This document shows, piece by piece, positions 1-5,222 of a stretch of DNA of 5,222 nt. Both the position numbers and the translations under genes were made by a program. The first letter of the stretch is position 1. Each line of letters begins with the position of its first letter. Below the pieces are notes generated by a model. It was not told where the DNA came from, made no database searches, and was given only the letters and a program-made list of their open reading frames with translations. The stretch is from Bacteroidetes bacterium UBA1860 (GTDB lineage: Bacteria > Bacteroidota > Rhodothermia > Balneolales > Balneolaceae). Location of the stretch: the NCBI GenBank assembly GCA_002338335.1, contig DDIC01000021.1, positions 1 through 5,222 on the forward strand. Reading direction: 5' to 3'.

Positions 1-654
1 TGGACGTACATCCTTCCAACGGAACATTCCACCGAGTTGTTTCATTACCCCAAGCGGTTTGTTACTTCGCTACCAGCAGATGGGGCTGAAGCCATAGGGC
101 GCAAACCTGATTTTCAGTGGGTCGCCAGTACCGACTTTAGTTCGTATCAAATTCAAGTATCACTCACCCAGGATTTTGCTTCTCCTGTCTACACCATGGA
201 TGTGGAAGGTGCCACCAGTGTCTACCAAGACGAAGTGACCACCGCAACCCTGGATTCTGCTCTGGAGGCAAACACCACCTATTATTGGCGGATGCGCTCT
301 ATCCTAGGGGTGAATCAATCCGACTGGACCGAAGCCAAGTCGTTTACCACGGGTACGAGTGTGTCGACCCAAGAGGATGCGTTACCGCTACAATTTGGAT
401 TGGCACAAAATTATCCCAACCCATTCAATCCACGCACAACCATTGGGTTTGTTTTGCCACAAGCACAACATGTAACATTGGAGGTGTACAATTTGTTGGG
501 TCAGCGGGTGGTGACATTGGTTGATAGGCCGATGGGCGCTGGGCAGCACTCTATTGGATTTCATGCTGCAGATTTAGCCAGTGGCATGTATCTGTATAGA
601 CTCACTGGGGCACAAAGTGGCGTCCAAACCAAAACCATGTACCTTATTAAATAG
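1..654 (+). CDS. T9SS-exported protein, C-terminal part (FN3-like domain plus type A sorting domain), 5' truncated by window edge
   Basis: The frame is open from base 1 to the TAG at 652-654, giving 217 residues with no credible internal start, so this is the tail of a larger gene. A TTG at 37 could be read as a start but lies in mid-domain and follows open coding sequence. Residues about 24-117 form a fibronectin-III/Ig-like beta domain with the pattern 'LPADGA...PDFQW...YQIQVS...TTYYWRMRS...SDWTEAKSFTT'. A short linker leads to a T9SS type A sorting domain at about 133-217 (QNYPNPFNP, VYNLLGQRV, AGQHSIGF, LASGMYLYRL, and a final Lys). In this family the sorting domain directs export across the outer membrane and is normally removed. 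The catalytic or binding part, if any, lies upstream and cannot be named. Sampled G+C is near 50%, higher than downstream genes. The next gene starts 25 bases after the stop and has the same tail architecture. Confidence 0.9.
   Translation, partial: WTYILPTEHSTELFHYPKRFVTSLPADGAEAIGRKPDFQWVASTDFSSYQIQVSLTQDFASPVYTMDVEGATSVYQDEVTTATLDSALEANTTYYWRMRSILGVNQSDWTEAKSFTTGTSVSTQEDALPLQFGLAQNYPNPFNPRTTIGFVLPQAQHVTLEVYNLLGQRVVTLVDRPMGAGQHSIGFHAADLASGMYLYRLTGAQSGVQTKTMYLIK
577..654 (+). repeat. Direct repeat copy 1: 3' end of T9SS sorting-domain coding sequence
   Basis: This is the last 26 codons including the stop of the first gene. It matches 2566-2643 at 72 of 78 bases by hand alignment, with an uninterrupted identical run of 26 bases at 610-635 (matching 2599-2624). 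Five codons differ, four of them synonymously; the exception is GGG (Gly) against GCA (Ala). The 24 bases just upstream of each copy match at only about half their positions, so the high identity begins abruptly. Confidence 0.85.
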
Positions 655-678
655 GATGTTTTAGTAATCTTCTTCATC

Positions 679-2643
679 ATGAACACAAATTCTACCACAA
701 TGATGTGGGCTTTGGCTTTGCTGATGTCTAGCTTCACGTTGAGTCCATCGTCCCAGGCTCAAACCACTAAAGTCCAACTCTTATCTCCTGAAAATGGGGC
801 AACCAATGTGAATGAAGTACGTCCTGGATATGAATCTCAAGACAAAGATAAACTTCGCGCTGTAGCCAGGTGGGAATCTGTAAGTGGTGCAAACTACTAT
901 GAATTTGAACTTGCTGATTCTGGAGACGGATTCAACGATCAACCTGGTTCTACGAATCAGACATCACTTATTATTGGCACCACAGATGATAGAAATTGGT
1001 GCTGCTTCAGCCACGGATCTACATTATTTTGGCGAGTCCGAGCTGTCATTGATGATAGTGCCCACGCTTGGAGTGATGTATGGAGTTTTACCTTTGCTGA
1101 AGTCACACACCCTACAGCTAGAGATTTAGAATTACTTTCAACCGGGTTTGGAGTTCCAGACACGATATCACCCAAATATTACTTCAGTGATGATATTTCA
1201 GAGCATACCAGACAACTAATAACCAATGCAATATCTGATGCATCCGAAGTAGTTGGCAATTATGGTATTTCTTTCTTTGGTGTTGGTGATACAGTGAATG
1301 ATACTATGCTCAAAGCTTACTGCGAAGCGGCTAGTGAATTTTTTTACAGCCAACCAAACATCGATTGTGACGAAATAGATCTAATGGCACATGAAATTAC
1401 ATTAGGAGTGCGAGATTATATAGGCACAAGCAGTGCAAATGCGGGATTTGGTGGAGTAGATGTAATGGATGCTGGCAAAGGCAGACCTGAAATGCCCATC
1501 GTGATGGGCCTCCCTGTTCATGAAGAACAGCAAGGCTGGGACAATTACGACATCAACAGAGAAACTGTCGCTATTCATGAATACATGCACATTCATCAAG
1601 TTAAGAAAGTACTGAGCTCTGGTGGGTTGAACGAACATAAGTTTCGATGGTACAATGAGGGTGGTGCAGATCTCTTTTCCGTTGCACTTTCAGAAGGGTT
1701 AGGGTATGAGTCATGTGGGTCGAATTGTAATGGCAGAAAGTCGCTTCGCTCGTTTATGAAGAGAAACTATGATGAATACCTAGAATCTGGTCAATCATTA
1801 ACTGATTGGATGGAACCCAGTGCAAAATCTTATGCGATATATGCTTGGGCAGTGGGTTATGCAGTTCATAAGTATGGCTCGCAACGTGTATTTGTGGAAT
1901 ATTATGATTGGCATGAACATGAATTAGGTAAAACAGCTTCCCAAAATTTCGAAGATGTCTTTGATATCACTTATTCAGACTTTTTGACTGAGTTTATTGA
2001 TTTCATGGCAGGAGATATTAATGAATTACTTACAATTTTTGACGGTATTCCAAACTCCCTACTCCAGCTTCGTGTCCCAACCATCCCTAATATTCTAGGT
2101 GTCGAAACATCCCAAGGTGTCTCTGTTACTTGGAATAACATTAATATGTATTCCATTTTTGAGGTTGAAATAAGCACAGACTCAACGTTTGACGAAGTCA
2201 TTTTTAACCAAACTGCCATCTCAGACACTAGCATAACATCAAACATAGATTTAGCTGATGGACAAACATATTATGCAAGAGTGAATCACCAAAATGGTTC
2301 CGTTACGTCTAACTGGAGTGATGTGTTTGAGTTCTCAACCGAAACAAGTACTAACACAGAAGAAGAAAGTTTCCCCTCGGCGTTTCTGTTAGAACAAAAT
2401 TATCCGAATCCGTTCAATCCATCGACAACCATTGAATTTCACATACCCACGTCACAAATGGTCTCTTTAGTGCTTTATGATGCTCTAGGTCGAGAGGTGA
2501 TGGAAGTGTTAGAAGGTCGATTACAAGCTGGGGCTCATTCTGTGAAATTTGATGCTTCTTCGCTGGCCAGTGGTATGTATCTTTATAGACTCACTGCAGC
2601 ACAAAGTGGCGTCCAAACCAAAACTATGTACCTCATTAAATAG
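679..2643 (+). CDS. Secreted gluzincin-type zinc metallopeptidase with FN3-like domains and T9SS type A sorting domain
   Basis: This is a complete 654-residue protein. The signal peptide covers about residues 1-27, with a hydrophobic core WALALLMSSFTL and probable cleavage SQA27|Q28. Its n-region has no Lys or Arg, which is unusual, but no in-frame start exists between the upstream TAG at 652 and ATG 679. Residues about 32-140 are an FN3-like domain ending in 'WSDVWSFTF'. Residues about 145-455 are the catalytic region: H300-E301-Y-M-H304 is a textbook HExxH zinc site with E301 as general base, and E327 in 'WYNEGGADLFS' is the likely third ligand, as in clan MA gluzincins. The later 'YAWAVGYAVHKYG' and 'FEDVFDITYSDFLTEF' segments resemble the C-terminal helices of peptidase-MA-like proteins. 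A second FN3-like domain (about 466-555) and a type A sorting domain (about 570-654) follow. Protein hydrolysis outside the cell or at its surface is the inferred role; the substrate is unknown. The exact peptidase family cannot be assigned by eye. Confidence 0.9.
   Translation: MNTNSTTMMWALALLMSSFTLSPSSQAQTTKVQLLSPENGATNVNEVRPGYESQDKDKLRAVARWESVSGANYYEFELADSGDGFNDQPGSTNQTSLIIGTTDDRNWCCFSHGSTLFWRVRAVIDDSAHAWSDVWSFTFAEVTHPTARDLELLSTGFGVPDTISPKYYFSDDISEHTRQLITNAISDASEVVGNYGISFFGVGDTVNDTMLKAYCEAASEFFYSQPNIDCDEIDLMAHEITLGVRDYIGTSSANAGFGGVDVMDAGKGRPEMPIVMGLPVHEEQQGWDNYDINRETVAIHEYMHIHQVKKVLSSGGLNEHKFRWYNEGGADLFSVALSEGLGYESCGSNCNGRKSLRSFMKRNYDEYLESGQSLTDWMEPSAKSYAIYAWAVGYAVHKYGSQRVFVEYYDWHEHELGKTASQNFEDVFDITYSDFLTEFIDFMAGDINELLTIFDGIPNSLLQLRVPTIPNILGVETSQGVSVTWNNINMYSIFEVEISTDSTFDEVIFNQTAISDTSITSNIDLADGQTYYARVNHQNGSVTSNWSDVFEFSTETSTNTEEESFPSAFLLEQNYPNPFNPSTTIEFHIPTSQMVSLVLYDALGREVMEVLEGRLQAGAHSVKFDASSLASGMYLYRLTAAQSGVQTKTMYLIK
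2566..2643 (+). repeat. Direct repeat copy 2: 3' end of T9SS sorting-domain coding sequence
   Basis: This is the last 26 codons including the stop of the peptidase gene, and the partner of 577-654 (72 of 78 bases identical). The encoded ends differ by one residue, LTAAQSG here against LTGAQSG in the first gene. The near-identity at synonymous sites suggests recent duplication or gene conversion rather than protein-level constraint alone. Confidence 0.85.
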
Positions 2644-2665
2644 TGTGTACTCAATTTATGCTTGA

Positions 2666-3364
2666 ATGAATTACTACTTAAAAGTCTCGATTGAAGGAAT
2701 CGTCATTTTTAGCAGCGTCCTTGCCTCATTCTTTCTAAACAATCGAAATGAGGTCTCAAAGGACATAGATGTAAAAAATCAGTATGTGGGTGACCTTGTG
2801 ATGATACTTGAGGAGGATATCAATCAAATGGAGTCGTTAATGACCATTCTATTTGAATCTGAAGAGTTGATCAATGAAATCCAGAATGATATTGATGCAG
2901 GACACACATTACTCTCAGATAGAGAAGCGGTTGATAAACTTCTTGGCATCGAGGTGGGAACTTCTTTTTTCACCAATGATGGCGTGTTCACCCAAATGAT
3001 TGCTACTGGGTCGCTTGACCTTGTTTCAAATAAGACCCTTGTTGAGAATCTTCTTGAGATGTACAATCACAACAAAGATCGAAATACTGCAATATCAGTA
3101 GAAATAGATCAATTCAACAGAGAGTTTAAGTACAGTGTCCTCTCAAAATTTCGAATTCGTTTTGAGTATAACCTTCTTGAAGGTGAATTTTACGGGACGC
3201 GTAAACTCACAAGCTACAATTTTGATGAGTCATATTATTTATCCAATGAGTTATATGGCCTACTCTCTCAAGCCAAAACGTATTCCAATATGTATAAACG
3301 ACATCTTAGCGACATTAAGGCGTTGTACAATGAATCAAAGCTCTTGGCTGAGAACGAACTTTAA
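2666..3364 (+). CDS. DUF6090-like single-span membrane protein
   Basis: This 232-residue protein has one N-terminal hydrophobic helix at about residues 7-24, followed by 'FFLNNRNE', which resembles the 'ILIA.QINNWNE' signature at the start of the DUF6090 family. The central segment 'FFTNDGVFTQMIATGSLDLV...L...LLEMYNHN' matches the family's second recognisable block, where a Ser-Gly-x-Leu stretch precedes an 'N..L...L..YY'-like helix. The rest is charged and mostly helical, with likely coiled-coil stretches at about 45-80 and 200-230, and no cysteines. Family function is unknown. The protein starts only about six residues before its membrane helix, whereas the members I recall carry a longer basic leader. 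A TGA lies in frame immediately upstream (2663-2665), so no longer form can be read. It starts 22 bases after the peptidase stop and could share its transcript. The family call rests on remembered motif patterns. Confidence 0.72.
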   Translation: MNYYLKVSIEGIVIFSSVLASFFLNNRNEVSKDIDVKNQYVGDLVMILEEDINQMESLMTILFESEELINEIQNDIDAGHTLLSDREAVDKLLGIEVGTSFFTNDGVFTQMIATGSLDLVSNKTLVENLLEMYNHNKDRNTAISVEIDQFNREFKYSVLSKFRIRFEYNLLEGEFYGTRKLTSYNFDESYYLSNELYGLLSQAKTYSNMYKRHLSDIKALYNESKLLAENEL

Positions 3365-3456
3365 TCCATTTAATCTGTGACTTCAGTAACAAAAAAGTGC
3401 ACAATTAAATCTTAATTTTCTTTCTACATCAATCACTTATATATCCAATCATCATT
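3365..3456. other. AT-rich intergenic gap between two probable transcription units
   Basis: This 92-base gap is the largest after the one before the last gene. It is strongly A/T rich and holds a small inverted repeat at 3403-3417. It is the likely place for the end of the upstream transcript and for the promoter of the gene at 3457. I found no convincing Bacteroidota-type promoter (TTTG and TAnnTTTG boxes) and no Shine-Dalgarno sequence ahead of ATG 3457. Confidence 0.5.
3403..3417 (+). terminator. Weak candidate terminator: AATTAA-ATC-TTAATT inverted repeat followed by a T-rich run
   Basis: A perfect 6-base inverted repeat with a 3-base loop is followed by TTCTTTCT. It lies about 40 bases past the stop of the DUF6090-like gene, where a terminator would be expected. 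The stem has no G-C pair, so it would be unstable, and similar repeats arise easily by chance in AT-rich DNA. Confidence 0.2.
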
Positions 3457-4152
3457 ATGAAATCACTACTCTCTCTACTTACTTTCCTCGTTTTAGGTCT
3501 ACCAATCTATGGACAAGGTGCTTACAAAGCCTGGGAATTTGAGGCCAAAGAAGGCGGAGAAGCAGCCATTGCAATGATTTTTGACGATATGTTTGAATCC
3601 ACAGATATCAGTTATAATTCTGGTGGGTTTGTTGTTACAAGATTTGACTTTAATGGGACAAGCCCTTCTACCCACCGAATCATTGTATATGGAGAATTGT
3701 CAAGCTGGGGGTATGATGGTCGACCCGACCCGGATTATGAGGTTGCCTTAGCATTGGAACGGGCTGGTAGCCATGTGGAGCGCTGGACAAAAAGCGAGAC
3801 TGGCCTCATTCTTTATACAGGAGACAAAGATTTTGAGGAATATCCATACAGAGTTATGTATCAAATGAAGGTGAGTGATGCAGATCTTTATGTAGAAGCA
3901 TATACTGAAATGATGGAAGCGCTGGAGCCATTACGTGGTGATCGTCCAGCTCATCTAGGGTCATTTAACGGGGGGATTGAAAATGGTGAAACTCACTGGG
4001 CTTATATGGGGTATAAAAGCTGGAACGACTACTTAACCATTGGAGCTCAAATTCGTGCTTCTGAAGCCTATGAGATATTCTCTGAAAAGGTTGATGGGAT
4101 TCGAACTGTATCAAAAATCTCCACTGAGATTAGACTCAAAGAGTATAATTAA
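3457..4152 (+). CDS. Exported protein of unknown function with two similar alpha/beta halves
   Basis: This is a complete 231-residue protein that I do not recognise as a named family. It opens with a clear signal peptide, 'MKSLLSLLTFLVLGLPIYGQ', with probable cleavage at G19|Q20, so it should act in the periplasm or outside. It has no sorting domain and no lipobox cysteine; the mature protein has no cysteine at all. Residues about 23-121 and 131-230 appear to be two copies of one unit: a beta strand (YKAWEFEA / YRVMYQMKV), an acidic amphipathic helix (FDDMFES / YTEMMEAL), a strand with a Gly or aromatic turn, a 'TH...SW' segment (T72-H73...S83-W84 and T179-H180...S188-W189), then a helix and a final strand. 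This order resembles dimeric alpha/beta-barrel (ferredoxin-like, ABM/NIPSNAP-type) folds, but that is an inference from the pattern. The DinB-like gene starts six bases after the stop, so the two are probably co-expressed. Confidence 0.82.
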   Translation: MKSLLSLLTFLVLGLPIYGQGAYKAWEFEAKEGGEAAIAMIFDDMFESTDISYNSGGFVVTRFDFNGTSPSTHRIIVYGELSSWGYDGRPDPDYEVALALERAGSHVERWTKSETGLILYTGDKDFEEYPYRVMYQMKVSDADLYVEAYTEMMEALEPLRGDRPAHLGSFNGGIENGETHWAYMGYKSWNDYLTIGAQIRASEAYEIFSEKVDGIRTVSKISTEIRLKEYN

Positions 4153-4158
4153 GTTTAT

Positions 4159-4689
4159 ATGAGCTGCTTAGAAGCTCCTATTGAAAGACTGGATGAGGCC
4201 CGCAGTGAGTATTTTGAACTACTAAATACCTTTAGTCACTCTGAAGGGCTTTGGAAGCCTAGTAATGACGAATGGAGTGCAGCTGAGATTACTGAACATC
4301 TTTATTGGGCGGAACTTGGGGTTTCTAATCATATATGGAAGCAATTTTCTGATATGAGAGAAGGAGTGGCACCAGCGCAAGAACTCACTGCAAATAATGG
4401 GTTGTCATTCTCAGAGATAGTAGCTCTACATGGTAATTGTGTTGTGGATGCACCAAGGCAAACATTGCCTAGACTCAAAGGCCCATTAGTCTTTTGGAAA
4501 TCCGTGCTTGGTGGATTACGCTCGGCATATCATCGTCTTGAAATTGAAATAACTCAAGATGAGGCTAGCTGTTTTGCCTTTGACCACGTGATTTTTGGGA
4601 GGCTAGACTTCTATCAGACACTCGATTTCCTATCTAGCCATATCACGAGACATAAGGGGCAAGTTCATCGCTTAGTTGATAAAATGTAA
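4159..4689 (+). CDS. DinB-family (DinB_2-like) four-helix-bundle putative metalloprotein
   Basis: This 176-residue protein has no signal peptide and is probably cytoplasmic. The DinB_2-type layout is visible: 'WSAAEITEHLYWAE' in the first half supplies H47, and the C-terminal 'FDHVIFGRLDFYQTLDFL' leads into 'SSHITRHKGQVHRL', supplying H161 and H165. These three histidines match the H...HxxxH metal triad of the DinB/YfiT-like superfamily, whose characterised members bind a divalent metal and include thiol (bacillithiol or mycothiol) transferases. The length is typical of the family. The substrate cannot be deduced, and no cysteine sits close to the metal triad. The gap to the upstream exported-protein gene is six bases, which implies co-transcription. 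The start at 4159 leaves only a short leader before the first helix and has no Shine-Dalgarno sequence. Confidence 0.85.
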   Translation: MSCLEAPIERLDEARSEYFELLNTFSHSEGLWKPSNDEWSAAEITEHLYWAELGVSNHIWKQFSDMREGVAPAQELTANNGLSFSEIVALHGNCVVDAPRQTLPRLKGPLVFWKSVLGGLRSAYHRLEIEITQDEASCFAFDHVIFGRLDFYQTLDFLSSHITRHKGQVHRLVDKM

Positions 4690-4707
4690 TCTTGATTGAT
4701 TCAAGAT
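4689..4707 (+). terminator. Hairpin directly after the DinB-like gene, candidate terminator
   Basis: ATCTTGA (4689-4695) and TCAAGAT (4701-4707) are exact reverse complements around a 5-base loop, starting at the last base of the stop codon. The location suits transcription termination or 3'-end protection, but there is no T tract afterwards and only two of the seven pairs are G-C. It is an inverted repeat with certainty and a terminator only tentatively. Confidence 0.35.
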
Positions 4708-4863
4708 CGACCAGGTGCTACTCTTCCTTGGTGGATTGTAATAATTGTTTAACCTGAAGAGCTCCCATTCCGTAGATACCCTCCCTCCTGCTAAACTCTT
4801 GGAATATCTCGCCAAAAGTCATCGTCTACTTAGTCAAATCGGCTTTATTCTTTACCTTGCTTT
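4690..4863. other. Intergenic spacer (174 bases) with two short inverted repeats and no gene
   Basis: Besides the hairpin at its start, the spacer holds a second, bulged inverted repeat: ACCAGG at 4710-4715 against CCTTGGT at 4726-4732, with T4728 unpaired. The rest has no supported reading frame. A frame opening with TTG at 4745 runs into the next gene out of phase and is not credible. The spacer probably separates the DinB-like operon from the following gene and holds that gene's promoter, but no promoter boxes could be called with confidence. Confidence 0.5.
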
Positions 4864-5222
4864 ATGGCAAAAAAACCCCAACATCTTAAAATTAAGAAGC
4901 ACCAACCAGTACAAGATTCAGTCCAATTACCTTTGGTAAAACAGATTATATTTTGGGTCATTGCGTCCCTGATACCTTTTCTATGTATAGCAGCTGTAGA
5001 GATTTCTTTGCGAATCAGTGGATATGAGAAGGAGAAACAAAGCCTTTTTGTTGAAGCGCCTAATTCTCCAGATTACCTTCTTGCAAATGCAAAATTTATA
5101 GAGCGGTACTTCCCATCCTTTGTTCCAGAAATAGCGCCAAATGCATTTCTCAAAGAAAAGAAGCCCAACACTTTTAGAGTTTTTGTGTTTGGAGGATCAA
5201 GTGCAGAAGGCTTTCCCTACAA
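4864..5222 (+). CDS. Membrane-anchored SGNH/GDSL-hydrolase-like protein, N-terminal part (3' truncated by window edge)
   Basis: The frame from ATG 4864 stays open to the end of the window, giving 119 residues and no stop. An in-frame TAG at 4831 limits upstream extension, and no other start lies between. A basic, hydrophilic cytoplasmic tail (about 1-26, with KIKKH) precedes one membrane helix at about 27-47 (IIFWVIASLIPFLCIAAVEI). Then comes an extracytoplasmic linker and, at 106-119, 'VFVFGGSSAEGFPY'. That last block aligns with block I of SGNH/GDSL hydrolases (GDSxxxG), with G111 in place of Asp and S112 as the likely nucleophile. A 'FGGSS..G.PY' form is known to me from membrane-anchored SGNH-like proteins of Bacteroidota and related phyla. 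The activity would be ester or acyl hydrolysis outside the inner membrane, but the catalytic Asp/His block lies beyond the window, so enzyme activity is inferred. Confidence 0.8.
   Translation, partial: MAKKPQHLKIKKHQPVQDSVQLPLVKQIIFWVIASLIPFLCIAAVEISLRISGYEKEKQSLFVEAPNSPDYLLANAKFIERYFPSFVPEIAPNAFLKEKKPNTFRVFVFGGSSAEGFPY

Noticed and set aside
37..654. TTG at 37 as the start of a short complete protein
   Set aside because: The frame is open upstream to base 1, the codon lies in ordinary coding sequence just before the FN3-like domain, and T9SS cargo needs an N-terminal signal peptide, which is absent here.
652..681. Possible stop-codon readthrough joining the first two genes, since the TAG at 652 and ATG 679 are in the same frame with eight open codons between
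   Set aside because: The first gene ends at the natural end of its sorting domain and the second begins with its own signal peptide; the shared frame has a one-in-three chance of occurring.
957..2246. Several minus-strand frames inside the peptidase gene
   Set aside because: They lie wholly within a well-supported coding sequence, and their translations show no domain or start context.
2658..2669. Three-codon minicistron ATG CTT GAA TGA overlapping the start of the DUF6090-like gene
   Set aside because: It could serve in translational coupling, but one so short arises easily by chance and has no ribosome binding site.
4853..4860. TACCTTGC as a Bacteroidota -7 promoter box for the last gene
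   Set aside because: It only partly matches TAnnTTTG, sits three bases before the start codon, and has no matching TTTG box at the right distance upstream.
4745..4939. 64-residue reading frame starting with TTG
   Set aside because: It overlaps the start of the SGNH-like gene in another phase, has no recognisable domain and uses a weak start; the 4864 frame carries clear membrane-helix and GGSS features.

Overview
The window looks like chromosomal DNA from a Bacteroidota-type bacterium, most likely the Balneolota/Rhodothermota branch. Two adjacent genes end in the 'QNYPNPFNP...LASGMYLYRL...' domain that sends proteins through the type IX secretion system (T9SS), a system confined to this superphylum. 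No start codon has a Shine-Dalgarno sequence, two signal peptides are cut just before Gln, and one gene resembles the Bacteroidota-specific DUF6090 membrane family. The phylum is an inference from these traits; the lineage below it is a guess.

All six genes lie on the + strand. Bases 1-654 are the 3' end of a gene for a T9SS-exported protein, of which only a fibronectin-III-like domain and the sorting domain remain. Bases 679-2643 encode a complete secreted protein: signal peptide, FN3-like domain, gluzincin-type zinc peptidase core (HEYMH plus a downstream NEGGAD glutamate), second FN3-like domain and sorting domain. Bases 2666-3364 encode a DUF6090-like protein with one membrane helix. After a 92-base AT-rich gap, 3457-4152 encodes an exported protein of unknown function that looks like two copies of one alpha/beta unit. 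Six bases later, 4159-4689 encodes a DinB-family helical-bundle metalloprotein. A 174-base spacer with two short hairpins follows. The window ends inside a membrane-anchored SGNH/GDSL-hydrolase-like gene (4864 onward) that has no stop within the window.

The first two genes probably make cell-surface or released proteins handled by the same T9SS. Their last 26 codons are nearly identical at the DNA level (72 of 78 bases), with an abrupt loss of similarity upstream, which suggests tail sharing by duplication or gene conversion. The 3457 and 4159 genes are probably co-transcribed. Nothing ties all six genes into one pathway, and I see no mobile element, CRISPR array, RNA gene or clear defence system. 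The most unusual items are the peptidase, which I cannot place in a named family, and the duplicated-domain exported protein.
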